From contig NW_027478442.1 of assembly GCF_051014685.1 (NCBI RefSeq), forward strand, positions 1,240,001-1,304,000: a stretch of 64,000 nucleotides of DNA, given 5' to 3'. Below, piece after piece: positions 1 to 14,400 of this stretch. This DNA is from Ptiloglossa arizonensis. Its lineage: Eukaryota > Arthropoda > Insecta > Hymenoptera > Colletidae. A model generated the notes under the pieces. That model saw nothing but the letters and a program-made list of their open reading frames with translations, ran no database searches and was not told the origin of the DNA. Both the position numbers and the translations under genes were made by a program. Position 1 is the first letter of the stretch. Every line of letters starts with the position of its first letter.

Positions 1-3000
1 GGTATGTGTATTTTTGACCTAGGCCATTCCAGTTATTCGTTTCGAGTATCAGACCAGCGAAAATTTTGAAGGATCCTCAACCATTCCTTAACTTCAAACT
101 CCCATATCTCGCGAACGGATTGACTAACTCGAGAATTTCCCGTTGCATCTGAAAGCAGAAACTCGCCCGATTACAACGGTATGTGTATTTTCACCTAGGC
201 CATTGTAGTTATTGGTTTCTAGCGTCAGAATTGCGAAAATTTTGATGGTTTCTCAACCATTCCTTAACTTCAAACTCCCATATCTCGCGAACGGATTGAC
301 TAACTCGAGAATTTCCCGTTGCATCTGAAAGCAGAAACTCGCCCGATTACAACGGTATGTGTATTTTCACCTAGGCCATTGTAGTTATTGGTTTCTAGCG
401 TCAGAATTGCGAAAATTTTGATGGTTTCTCAACCATTCCTTAACTTCAAACTCCCATATCTCGCGAACGGAATGACGAACTCGAGAATTTCCTGTTGCAT
501 CTGAAACTGGAAACACGCCCGATCACAAAGGTATGTGAATTTTTCCCCTAGGCCTTTGTAGTTATTGGTTTCTAGAATCAGAATTGCGAAAATTTTGATG
601 GTTTCTCAAGCATTCCTTAACTTCAAACTCCCATATCTCGCGAACGGATTGACTAACTCGAGAATTTCCCGTTGCATCTGAAAGCAGAAACTCGCCCGAT
701 TACAACGGTATGTGTATTTTCACCTAGGCCATTGTAGTTATTGGTTTCTAGCGTCAGAATTGCGAAAATTTTGATGGTTTCTCAACCATTCCTTAACTTC
801 AAACTCCCATATCTCGCGAACGGAATGACGAACTCGAGAATTTCCTCTTGCACCTGAAAGCAGAAACTCGCCCGATTACAACGGTATGTGTATTTTTCCC
901 CTAGGCCATTGTAGTTATTGGTTTCGAGTATCAGGCTTGCGATAATTTTGATGGTTTCTCAAGCATTCCTTAACTTCAAACTCCCATATCTCGCGAACGG
1001 ATTGATGAACTCGGGAAATTCCTGTTGCATCTGACAGCAGAAACTCGCCCGATTACAACGGTGTGTGTATTTTTCCCCTAGGCCATTGTAGTTATTGGTT
1101 TCGAGTATCAGACTTGCGAAAATTTTGATGGTTTCTCAAGCACTCCATAACTTCAAACTCCCATATCTCGCGAACGGATTGACGAACTCGAGAAATTCCT
1201 GTTGCATCTGAAAGCAGAAACTCGCCCGATTACAAAGGTATGTGTATTTTTCCCCCAGGCCATTGTAGTTATTGGTTTCTAGCATCAGAATTGCGAAAAT
1301 TTTGATGGTTTCTCAACCATTCCTTAACTTCAAACTCCCATATCACGCGAACGGAATGACGAACTCGAGAAATTCCTGTTGCATCTGAAAGTGGAAACTC
1401 GCCCGATTACAAGGGTATGTGCATTTTTCCCCTATGGCTTTGTAGTTATTGGTTTCGAGTATCAGACTTGCGAAAATTTTGATGGTTTCTCAACCACTCC
1501 TTAACTTCAAACTCCCATATCTCGCGAACGGAATGACGAACTCGAGAAATTCCTGTTGCATCTGAAAGTGGAAACTCGCCCGATTACAAGGGTATGTGCA
1601 TTTTTCCCCTATGGCTTTGTAGTTATTGGTTTCGAGTATCAGACTTGCGAAAATTTTGATGGTTTCTCAACCACTCCTTAACTTCAAACTCCCATATCTC
1701 GCGAACGGATTGACGAACTCGAGAAATTCCTGTTGCATCTGACAGCAGAAACTCGCCGGATTACAACCGTATGTGTATTTTTCCCCTAGGCCATTGTAGT
1801 TATTGGTTTCGAGTATCAGACTTGCGATAATTTTGATGGTTTCTCAAGCATTCCTTAACTTCAAACTCCCATATCTCGCGAACGGATTGACGAACTCGAG
1901 AAATTCCTGTTGCATCTGAAAGCAGAAACTCGCCCGATTACAACGGTATGTGTATTTTTCCCCCAGGCCATTGTAGTTACTGGTTTCTAGCATCAGAATT
2001 GCGAAAATTTTGATGGTTTCTCAACCATTCCTTAACTTCAAACTCCCATATCACGCGAACGGAATGACGAACTCGAGAAATTCCTGTTGCATCTGAAAGT
2101 GGAAACTCGCCCGAATACAAGGGTATGTGCATTTTTCCCCTATGGCTTAGCAGTTATTGGTTTCGAGTATCAGACTTGCGAAAATTTTGATGGTTTCTCA
2201 ACCACTCCTTAACTTCAAACTACCATATCTCGCGAACGGATTGACGAACTCGAGAAATTCCTGTTGCATCTGAAAGTAGAAACTCGCACGATTACAATGG
2301 TGTGTGTACTTTTCCCCTAGGCCATTCCAGTTATTGGCTTCGAGTATCAGAATTGCGAAAATTTTGATGGTTTCTCAACCATTCCTTAACTTCAAACTCC
2401 CATGTCTCGCGAACGGATTGACGAACTCGAGAAATTCCTGTTGCATCTGAAAGCAGAAACTCGCCCGATTACAACGGTATGTGTATTTTTCCCCTGGGCC
2501 ATTGCAGTTATTGGTTTCTAGCATCAGAATTGTGAAAATTTTGATGGTTTCTCAAACACTCCTTAACTTCAAACTCCCATATCTCGCGAACGGATTGACG
2601 AACTCGAGAAATTCCTGTTGCATCTGACAGCAGAAACTCGCCGGATTACAACGGTATGTGTATTTTTCCCCTAGGCCATTGTAGTTATTGGTTTCGAGTA
2701 TCAGACTTGCGAAAATTTTGATGGTGTCACAACCATTCCTTAACTTCAAACTACCATATCTCGCGAACGGAATGACGAACTCGAGAAATTCCTGTTGCAT
2801 CTGAAAGCAGAAACTCGCCCGATTACAACGGTATGTGTATATTTCCCCTAGGCCATAGTTGTTATTTGATTCGAGTATCAGACTTGCGAAAATTGTGATG
2901 GTTTCTCAACCATTCCTTAACTTCAAACTCCCATATCTCGCGAACGGATTGACGAACTCGAGAATTTCCTATTGCATCTGAAAGCAGAAACTCGCCCCAT

Positions 3001-5939
3001 TACAACGGTACGTGTATTTTTCCTCAAGGCCTATGTAGTTATTGGTTTCGAGTATCAGACTTGCGAAAATTTTGATGGCTTCTCAACCATTCCTTAAATT
3101 CAAACTCCCACATCTCGCGAACGGGTTGACGAACTCGAGAATTTCCTATTGCATCTGAAAGCAGAAACTCGCCCGATTACAACGGTATGTGTATATTTCC
3201 CCTAGGCCATAGTTGTTATTTGATTCGAGTATCAGACTTGCGAAAATTGTGATGGTTTCTCAACCATTCCTTAACTTCAAACTCCCATATCTCGCGAACG
3301 GATTGACGAACTCGAGAAATTCCTGTTGCATCTGAAAGCAGAAACTCGCCCGATTACAACGGTATGTGTATTTTCCCCTAGGCCATTGTAGTTATTGGTT
3401 TCTAGTATCAGAATTGCGAAAATTTTGATGGTTTCTCAACCATTCCTTAACTTCAAACTCCCATATCACGCGAACGGAATGACGAACTCGAGAAATTCCT
3501 GTTGCATCTGAAAGCAGAAACTCGCCCGATTACAACGGTATGTGTATTTTTCCCCCAGGCCATTGTAGTTATTGGTTTCTAGCATCAGAATTGCGAAAAT
3601 TTTGATGGTTTCTCAACCATTCCTTAACTTCAAACTCCCATATCACGCGAACAGAATGACGAACTCGAGAAATTCCTGTTGCATCTGAAAGTGGAAACTC
3701 GCCCGAATACAAGGGTATGTGCATTTTTCCCCTATGGCTTAGCAGTTATTGGTTTCGAGTATCAGACTTGCGAAAATTTTGATGGTTTCTCAACCACTCC
3801 TTAACTTCAAACTACCATATCTCGCGAACGGATTGACGAACTCGAGAAATTCCTGTTGCATCTGAAAGTAGAAACTCGCACGATTACAGTGGTGTGTGTA
3901 CTTTTCCCCTAGGCCATTCCAGTTATTGGCTTCGAGTATCAGAATTGCGAAAATTTTGATGGTTTCTCAACCATTCCTTAACTTCAAACTCCCATGTCTC
4001 GCGAACGGATTGACGAACTCGAGAAATTCCTGTTGCATCTGAAAGCAGAAACTCGCCCGATTACAACGGTATGTGTATTTTTCCCCTGGGCCATTGCAGT
4101 TATTGGTTTCTAGCATCAGAATTGTGAAAATTTTGATGGTTTCTCAAACACTCCTTAACTTCAAACTCCCATATCTCGCGAACGGATTGACGAACTCGAG
4201 AAATTCCTGTTGCATCTGACAGCAGAAACTCGCCGGATTACAACGGTATGTGTATTTTTCCCCTAGGCCATAGTTGTTATTTGATTCGAGTATCAGACTT
4301 GCGAAAATTGTGATGGTTTCTCAACCATTCCTTAACTTCAAACTCCCATATCTCGCGAACGGATTGACGAACTCGAGAAATTCCTGTTGCATCTGAAAGC
4401 AGAAACTCGCCCGATTACAACGGTATGTGTATTTTCCCCTAGGCCATTGTAGTTATTGGTTTCTAGTATCAGAATTGCGAAAATTTTGATGGTTTCTCAA
4501 CCATTCCTTAACTTCGAACTCCCATATCTCGCGAACGGGATGACGAACTCGAGAAATTCCTGTTGCGTCTGAAACTGGAAACTCGCCCGATTACAAAGGT
4601 ATGTGTATTTTCCCTCAGGCCATTGTAGTTATTGGTTTCTAGCGTCAGAATTAGGAAAATTTTGAAGGTTTCTCAACCATTCCTTAACTTCAAACTCCCA
4701 TATCTCTCGAACGGAATGACGAACTCGAGAAATTCCTGTTGCATCTGAAACTGGAAACTCGCCCGATTACAAAGGTATGTGTATTTTTCCTCTAGGCCAT
4801 TATAGTTATTGGTTTCGAGTATCAGACATGCGAAAATCTTGATGGTTTCTCAACCATTCCTTACCTTCAAACTACCATATCTCGCGAACGGATTGACGAA
4901 CTCGAGAAATTCCTGTTGCATCTGAAAGTAGAAACTCGCACGATTACAATGGTGTGTGTACTTTTCCCCTAGGCCATTCCAGTTATTGGTTTCGAGTATC
5001 AGAATTGCGAAAATTTTGATGGTTTCTCAACCATTCCTTAACCTCAAATTCCCATGTCTCGCGAACGGATTGACGAACTCGAGAAATTCCTGTTGCATCT
5101 GAAAGCAGAAACTCGCCCGATTACAACGGTATGTGTATTTTCCCCTGGGCCATCGTAGTTAGTGGTTTCTAGCATCAGAATTGTGAAAATTTTGATGGTT
5201 CTCAACCACTCCTTAACTTCAAACTCCCATATCTCGCGAACGGATTGACGTACTCGAGAAATTCCTGTTGCATCTGACAGCAGAAACTCGCCGGATTACA
5301 ACGGTATGTGTATTTTTCCCCTAGGCCATAGTTGTTATTTGATTCGAGTATCAGACTTGCGAAAATTGTGATGGTTTCTCAACCATTCCTTAACTTCAAA
5401 CTCCCACATCTCGCGAACGGATTGACGAACTCGAGAGTTTCCTATTGCATCTGAAAGCAGAAACTCGCCCGATTACAACGGTACGTGTATTTTTCCCCTA
5501 GGCCTTTGTAGTTATTGGTTTCGAGTATCAGACTTGCGATAATTTTGATGGTTTCTCAAGCATTCCTTAACTTCAAACTCCCATATCTCGCGAACGGATT
5601 GACGAACTCGAGAAATTCCTGTTGCATCTGACAGCAGAAACTCGCCCGATTACAACGGTATGTGTATTTTTCCCCCAGGCCATTGTAGTTATTGGTTTCG
5701 AGTATCAGGCTTGCGAAAATTTTGATGGTTTCTCAACCATTCCTTAACTTCAAACTACCATATCTCGCGAACGGATTGACGAACTCGCGAATTTCCTATT
5801 GCATCTAAAAGCAGAAACACGCCCGATTACCACGGTACGTGTATTTTTGACCTAGGCCATTCCAGTTATTGGTTTCGAGTATCAGACCAGCGAAAATTTT
5901 GAAGGTTTCTCAAGCATTCCTTAACTTCAAACTCCCATA

Positions 5940-8474
5940 TCTCGCGAACGGATTGACGAACTCGAGAAATTCCTGTTGCATCTGAAAGCAGAAACTCGCC
6001 CGATTACAACGGTATGTGTATTTTTGACCTAGGCCATTCCAGTTATTCGTTTCGAGTATCAGACCAGCGAAAATTTTGAAGGATCCTCAACCATTCCTTA
6101 ACTTCAAACTCCCATATCTCGCGAACGGACTGACGAACTCGAGAAATTCCTGTTGCATCTGAAAGCAGAAACTCGCCCGATTTCAACGGTATGTGCATTT
6201 TTGCCCTAGTCCATAGTAGTTATTGGTTTCGAGTATCAGACTTGCGAAAATTTTGATGGTTTCTCAAGCATTCCATAACTTCAAACTCCCATATCTCGCG
6301 GACGGATTGACGAACTCGAGAAATTCCTGTTGCGTCTGAAAGCAGAAACTCGCCCGATTACAACGGTATGTGTATTTTTCCCCTAGGCCATAGTTGTTAT
6401 TTAATTCGAGTATCAGACTTGCGAAAACTGTGATTGTTTCTCAACCATTCCTTAACTTTAAACTCCCATATCTCGCGAACGGATTGACGAACTCGAGAAT
6501 TTCCTATTGCATCTGAAAGCAGAAACCCGCCCCATTACAACGTTACGTGTATTTTTCCTCAAGGCCTTTGTAGTTATTGGTTTCGAGTATCAGACTTGCG
6601 ATAATTTTGATAGTTTCTCAAGCATTCCTTAACTTCAAACTCCCATATCTCGCGAACGGATTGACGAACTCGAGAAATTCCTGTTGCATCTGTAAGCAGA
6701 AACTCGCCCGATTACAACGGTATATGTATTTTCCCCTAGGCCATTGTAGTTATTGGTTTCTAGCATCAGAATTGCGAAAATTTTGATGGTTTCTCAACCA
6801 TTCCTTAACTTCGAACTCCCATATCTCGCGAACGGGATGACGAACTCGAGAAATTTCTGTTGCATCTGAAACTGGAAACTCGCACGATTACAATGGTGTG
6901 TGTACTTTTCCCCTAGGCCATTCCAGTTATTGGTTTCGAGTATCAGAATTGCGAAAATTTTGATGGTTTCTCAACCATTCCTTAACTTCAAACCCCCATA
7001 TCTCGCGAACGGATTGACGAACTCGAGAAATTCCTGTTGCATCTGAAAGCAGAAACTCGCCCGATTACACCGGTACGTGTATTTTTCCCCTAGGCCTTTG
7101 TAGTTATTGGTTTCGAGTATCAGACTTGCGATAATTTTGATGGTTTCTCAAGCATTCCTTAACTTCAAACTCCCATATATCGCGAACGGATTGACGAACT
7201 CGAGAAATTCCTGTTGCATCTGACAGCAGAAACTCGCCCGATTACAACGATATGTGTATTTTCCCCCCAGGCCATTGTAGTTATTGGTTTCGAGTATCAG
7301 GCTTGCGAAAATTTTGATGGTTTCTCAACCATTCCTAAACTTCAAACTACCATATCTCGCGAACGGATTGACGAACTGGAGAAATTCCTGTTGCATCTGA
7401 AAGCAGAAACTCGCCCGATTACAACGGTATGTGTATTTTTGACCTAGGCCATTCCAGTTATTCGTTTCGAGTATCAGACCAGCGAAAATTTTGAAGGATC
7501 CTCAACCATTCCTTAACTTCAAACTCCCATATCTCGCGAACGGATTGACGAACTCGAGAAATTCCTGTTGCATCTGAAAGCAGAAACTCGCCCGATTACA
7601 ACGGTATGTGTGTTTTTGACCTAGGCCATTCCAGTTATTCGTTTCGAGTATCAGACCAGCGAAAATTTTGAAGGATCCTCAACCATTCCTTAACTTCAAA
7701 CTCCCATATCTCGCGAACGGACTAACGAACTCGAGAAATTCCTGTTGCATCTGAAAGCAGAAACTCGCCCGATTTCAACGGTATGTGCATTTTTGCCCTA
7801 GGCCATAGTAGTTATTGGTTTCGAGTATCAGACTTGCGAAAATTTTGATGGTTTCTCAAGCATTCCATAACTTCAAACTCCCATATCTCGCGGACGGATT
7901 GACGAACTCGAGAAATTCCTGTTGCATCTGAAAGCAGAAACTCGCCCGATTACAACGGTATGTGTATTTTTCCCCTAGGCCATAGTTGTTATTTAATTCG
8001 AGTATCAGACTTGCGAAAACTGTGATTGTTTCTCAACCATTCCTTAACTTTAAACTCCCATATCTCGCGAACGGATTGACGAACTCGAGAATTTCCTATT
8101 GCATCTGAAAGCAGAAACCCGCCCCATTACAACGTTACGTGTATTTTTCCTCAAGGCCTTTGTAGTTATTGGTTTCGAGTATCAGACTTGCGATAATTTT
8201 GATAGTTTCTCAAGCATTCCTTAACTTCAAACTCCCATATCTCGCGAACGGATTGACGAACTCGAGAAATTCCTGTTGCATCTGTAAGCAGAAACTCGCC
8301 CGATTACAACGGTATGTGTATTTTCCCCTAGGCCATTGTAGTTATTGGTTTCTAGCCTCAGAATTGCGAAAATTTTGATGGTTTCTCAACCATTCCTTAA
8401 CTTCGAACTCCCATATCTCGCGAACGGGATGACGAACTCGAGAAATTCCTGTTGCATCTGAAACTGGAAACTCG
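5940..8474 (+). repeat. Direct repeat inside the satellite, offset 1592 bp (9 monomers)
   Basis: Bases about 5940-6880 recur at about 7532-8474, shifted by 1592 bp. The shared diagnostic variants include GAAGGATCCTCAACC, CGCGGACGG, TTATTTAATTCGAG and GATTGTTTCTC, which are rare elsewhere. The copies diverge after about 6880, where the left copy moves into an ACTCGCACGATTACAATGG monomer. The left and right edges are approximate because neighbouring monomers are also alike. The best explanation is unequal exchange in register. Confidence 0.75.
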
Positions 8475-11400
8475 CCCGATTACAAAGCTATGTGTATTTT
8501 CCCCTAGGCCATTGTAGTTATTGGTTTCTAGCATCAGAATTGCGAAAATTTTGATGGTTTCTCAACCATTCCTTAACTTCAAACTACCATATCTCGCGAA
8601 CGGATTAACGAACTCGAGAAATTGCTGTTGCATCTGAAAGTAGAAACTCGCACGATTACAATGGTGTGTGTACTTTTCCCCTAGGCCATTCCAGTTATTG
8701 GTTTCGAGTATCAGAATTGCGAAAATTTTGATGGTTTCTCAACCATTCCTTAACTTCAAACCCCCATATCTCGCGAACGGATTGACGAACTCGAGAAATT
8801 CCTGTTGCATCTGAAAGCAGAAACTCGCCCGATTACAACGGTACGTGTATTTTTCCCCAAGGCCTTTGTAGTTATTGGTTTCGAGTATCAGACATGCGAT
8901 AATTTTGATGGTTTCTCAAGCATTCCTTAACTTCAAACTCCCATATCTCGCGAACGGATTGACGGACTCGAGAAATTCCTGCTGCATCTGACAGCAGAAA
9001 CTCGCCCGATTACAACGGTATGTGTATTTTTCCCCCAGGCCATTGTAGTTATTGGTTTCGAGTATCAGGTTTGCGAAAATTTTGATGGTTTCTCAACCAT
9101 TCCTTAACTTCAAACTACCATATCTCGCGAACGGATTGACGAACTCGAGAATTTCCTATTGCATCTGAAAGCAGAAACACGCCCGATTACCACGGTACGT
9201 GTATTTTTGACCTAGGCCATTCCAGTTATTGGTTTCGAGTATCAGACCAGTGAAAATTTTGAAGGTTTCTCAAGCATTCCTTAACTTCAAACTCCCATAT
9301 CTCGCGAACGGATTGACGAACTCGAGAAATTCCTGTTGCATCTGAAAGCAGAAACTCGCCCGATTACAACGGTATGTGTATTTTTGACCTAGGCCATTCC
9401 AGTTATTCGTTTCGAGTATCAGACAAGCGAAAATTTTGAAGGATCCTCAACCATTCCTTAACTTCAAACTCCCATATCTCGCGAACGGACTGACGAATTC
9501 GAGATATTCCTGTTGCATCTGAAAGCAGAAACTCGCCCGATTTCAACGGTATGTGCAGTTTTCCCCTAGGCCATAGTTGTTATTTAATTCGAGTATCAGA
9601 CTTGCGAAAACTGTGATTGTTTCTCAACCATTCCTTAACTTTAAACTCCCATATCTCGCGAACGGATTGACGAACTCGAGAATATACCATTGCATCTGAA
9701 AGCAGAAACTCGCCAGATTACAACGGTATGTGTATTTTTCCTCAAGGCCTTTGTAGTTATTGGTTTCGAGTATCAGACTTGCGATAATTTTGATAGTTTC
9801 TCAAGCATTCCTTAACTTCAAACTCCCATATCTCGCGAACGGATTGACGAGCTCGAGAAATTCCTGTTGCATCTGAAAGCAGAAACTCGCCCGATTACAA
9901 CGGTATGTGTATTTTCCCATAGGCCATTGTAGTTATTGGTTTCTAGCATCAGAATTGCGAAAATTTTGATGGTTTCTCAACCATTCCTTAACTTCGAACT
10001 CCCATATCTCGCGAACGGGATGACGAACTCGAGAAATTCCTGTTGCATCTGACAGCAGAAACTCGCCCGATTACAAAGGTTTGTGTATTTTCCCCTAGGC
10101 CATTGTAGTTATTGGTTTCTAGCATCAGAATTGCGAAACTTTTGATGGTTTCTCAACCATTCCTTAACTTCAAACTACCATATCTCGCGAACGGATTGAC
10201 GAACTCGAGAATTTCCTATTGCATCTGAAAGCAAAAACACGCCCGATTACCACGGTACGTGTATTTTTGACCTAGGCCATTCCAGTTATTGGTTTCTAGC
10301 ATCAGAATTGCGAAACTTTTGATGGTTTCTCAAGCATTCCTTAACTCCAAACTCCCATGTCTCGTGAACGGAATGACGAACTCGAGAAATTCCTGTTGCA
10401 TCTGAAAGTGGAAACTCGCCCGATTACAAGGGTGTGTGCATTTTTCCCCCATGCCTTTGTAGTTATTGGTTTCGAGTATCAGGCTTGCGAAAATTTTGAT
10501 GGTTTCTCAACCATTCCTTAACTTCAAACTCCCATGTCTCGCGAACGGAATGACGAACTCGAGAAATTCCTGTTGCATCTGAAAGTGGAAACTCGCCCGA
10601 TTACAAAGGTATGTGCATTTTTCTCCAAGGCCTTTGTAGTTATTGGTTTCGAGTATCAGACTTGCGAAAATTTTGATGGTTTCTCAACCATTCCTTAACT
10701 TCAAACTCCCATGTCTCGCGAACGGAATGACGAACTCGAGAAATTCCTGTTGCATCTGAAAGTGGAAACTCGCCCGATTACAAAGGTATGTGCATTTTTC
10801 ACCTAGGCCTTTGTAGTTATTGGTTTCGATTATCAGACTTGCGAAAATCTTGATGGTTTCTCAACCATTCCTTAACTTCAAACTCCCATATCTCGCGAAC
10901 GGAATGACGTACTCGAGAAATTCCTGATGCATCTGAAAGTAGAAACTCACACGATTACAATGGAGTGTGTACTTTTCCCCTAGGCCATTCCAGTTATTGA
11001 TTTCTAGCGTCAGAATTGCGAAAATTTTGATGGTTTCTAAACCATTCCTTAACTTCAAACTCCCATATCTCGCGAACGGAATGACGAACTCGAGAAATTC
11101 CTGTTGCATCTGAAAGTAGAAACTCGCACGATTACAACGGTATGTGTGTTTTCCCCTAGGCCATTGTAGTTATTGGTTTCTAGCGTCAGAATTTCAAAAA
11201 TTTTGATGGTATCTCAACCACTCCTTAATTTCAGACTCCCATATCTCGCGAACGGAATGACGAACTCGAGAAATTCCTGATGCATCTGAAAGTAGAAACT
11301 CGCACGATTACAATGGTGTGTGTACTTTTCCCCTAGGCCATTCCAGTTATTGGTTTCGAGTATCAGAATTGCGAAAATTTTGATGGTTTCTCAACCATTC

Positions 11401-14400
11401 CTTAACTTCAAACTCCTATGTCTCGCGAACGGAATGACGAACTCGAGAAATTCCTGTTGCATCTGAAAGTGGAAACTCGCCCGATTACAACGGTATGTGT
11501 GTTTTTGACCTAGGCCATTCCAGTTATTCGTTTCGAGTATCAGACCAGCGAAAATTTTGAAGGATCCTCAACCATTCCTTAACTTCAAACTCCCATATCT
11601 CGCGAACGGACTAACGAACTCGAGAAATTCCTGTTGCATCTGAAAGCAGAAACTCGCCCGATTTCAACGGTATGTGCATTTTTGCCCTAGGCCATAGTAG
11701 TTATTGGTTTCGAGTATCAGACTTGCGAAAATTTTGATGGTTTCTCAAGCATTCCATAACTTCAAACTCCCATATCTCGCGGACGGATTGACGAACTCGA
11801 GAAATTCCTGTTGCATCTGAAAGCAGAAACTCGCCCGATTACAACGGTATGTGTATTTTTCCCCTAGGCCATAGTTGTTATTTAATTCGAGTATCAGACT
11901 TGCGAAAACTGTGATTGTTTCTCAACCATTCCTTAACTTTAAACTCCCATATCTCGCGAACGGATTGACGAACTCGAGAATTTCCTATTGCATCTGAAAG
12001 CAGAAACCCGCCCCATTACAACGTTACGTGTATTTTTCCTCAAGGCCTTTGTAGTTATTGGTTTCGAGTATCAGACTTGCGATAATTTTGATAGTTTCTC
12101 AAGCATTCCTTAACTTCAAACTCCCATATCTCGCGAACGGATTGACGAACTCGAGAAATTCCTGTTGCATCTGTAAGCAGAAACTCGCCCGATTACAACG
12201 GTATGTGTATTTTCCCCTAGGCCATTGTAGTTATTGGTTTCTAGCCTCAGAATTGCGAAAATTTTGATGGTTTCTCAACCATTCCTTAACTTCGAACTCC
12301 CATATCTCGCGAACGGGATGACGAACTCGAGAAATTCCTGTTGCATCTGAAACTGGAAACTCGCCCGATTACAAAGCTATGTGTATTTTCCCCTAGGCCA
12401 TTGTAGTTATTGGTTTCTAGCATCAGAATTGCGAAAATTTTGATGGTTTCTCAACCATTCCTTAACTTCAAACTACCATATCTCGCGAACGGATTAACGA
12501 ACTCGAGAAATTGCTGTTGCATCTGAAAGTAGAAACTCGCACGATTACAATGGTGTGTGTACTTTTCCCCTAGGCCATTCCAGTTATTGGTTTCGAGTAT
12601 CAGAATTGCGAAAATTTTGATGGTTTCTCAACCATTCCTTAACTTCAAACCCCCATATCTCGCGAACGGATTGACGAACTCGAGAAATTCCTGTTGCATC
12701 TGAAAGCAGAAACTCGCCCGATTACAACGGTACGTGTATTTTTCCCCAAGGCCTTTGTAGTTATTGGTTTCGAGTATCAGACATGCGATAATTTTGATGG
12801 TTTCTCAAGCATTCCTTAACTTCAAACTCCCATATCTCGCGAACGGATTGACGGACTCGAGAAATTCCTGCTGCATCTGACAGCAGAAACTCGCCCGATT
12901 ACAACGGTATGTGTATTTTTCCCCCAGGCCATTGTAGTTATTGGTTTCGAGTATCAGGTTTGCGAAAATTTTGATGGTTTCTCAACCATTCCTTAACTTC
13001 AAACTACCATATCTCGCGAACGGATTGACGAACTCGAGAATTTCCTATTGCATCTGAAAGCAGAAACACGCCCGATTACCACGGTACGTGTATTTTTGAC
13101 CTAGGCCATTCCAGTTATTGGTTTCGAGTATCAGACCAGCGAAAATTTTGAAGGTTTCTCAAGCATTCCTTAACTTCAAACTCCCATATCTCGCGAACGG
13201 ATTGACGAACTCGAGAAATTCCTGTTGCATCTGAAAGCAGAAACTCGCCCGATTACAACGGTATGTGTATTTTTGACCTAGGCCATTCCAGTTATTCGTT
13301 TCGAGTATCAGACAAGCGAAAATTTTGAAGGATCCTCAACCATTCCTTAACTTCAAACTCCCATATCTCGCGAACGGACTGACGAATTCGAGATATTCCT
13401 GTTGCATCTGAAAGCAGAAACTCGCCCGATTTCAACGGTATGTGCAGTTTTCCCCTAGGCCATAGTTGTTATTTAATTCGAGTATCAGACTTGCGAAAAC
13501 TGTGATTGTTTCTCAACCATTCCTTAACTTTAAACTCCCATATCTCGCGAACGGATTGACGAACTCGAGAATATACCATTGCATCTGAAAGCAGAAACTC
13601 GCCAGATTACAACGGTATGTGTATTTTTCCTCAAGGCCTTTGTAGTTATTGGTTTCGAGTATCAGACTTGCGATAATTTTGATAGTTTCTCAAGCATTCC
13701 TTAACTTCAAACTCCCATATCTCGCGAACGGATTGACGAGCTCGAGAAATTCCTGTTGCATCTGAAAGCAGAAACTCGCCCGATTACAACGGTATGTGTA
13801 TTTTCCCATAGGCCATTGTAGTTATTGGTTTCTAGCATCAGAATTGCGAAAATTTTGATGGTTTCTCAACCATTCCTTAACTTCGAACTCCCATATCTCG
13901 CGAACGGGATGACGAACTCGAGAAATTCCTGTTGCATCTGACAGCAGAAACTCGCCCGATTACAAAGGTTTGTGTATTTTCCCCTAGGCCATTGTAGTTA
14001 TTGGTTTCTAGCATCAGAATTGCGAAACTTTTGATGGTTTCTCAACCATTCCTTAACTTCAAACTACCATATCTCGCGAACGGATTGACGAACTCGAGAA
14101 TTTCCTATTGCATCTGAAAGCAAAAACACGCCCGATAACCACGGTACGTGTATTTTTGACCTAGGCCATTCCAGTTATTGGTTTCTAGCATCAGAATTGC
14201 GAAACTTTTGATGGTTTCTCAAGCATTCCTTAACTCCAAACTCCCATGTCTCGTGAACGGAATGACGAACTCGAGAAATTCCTGTTGCATCTGAAAGTGG
14301 AAACTCGCCCGATTACAAGGGTGTGTGCATTTTTCCCCCATGCCTTTGTAGTTATTGGTTTCGAGTATCAGGCTTGCGAAAATTTTGATGGTTTCTCAAC

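Noticed and set aside
11274..11296. Hammerhead-ribozyme-like core (CTGATG followed by GAAAG) in some satellite monomers
   Set aside because: The core should read CTGANGA and be separated from GAAA by a closed helix. Here the sixth-seventh positions and the 4-base gap do not allow helix II, and most monomers have CTGTTG instead. Chance resemblance.
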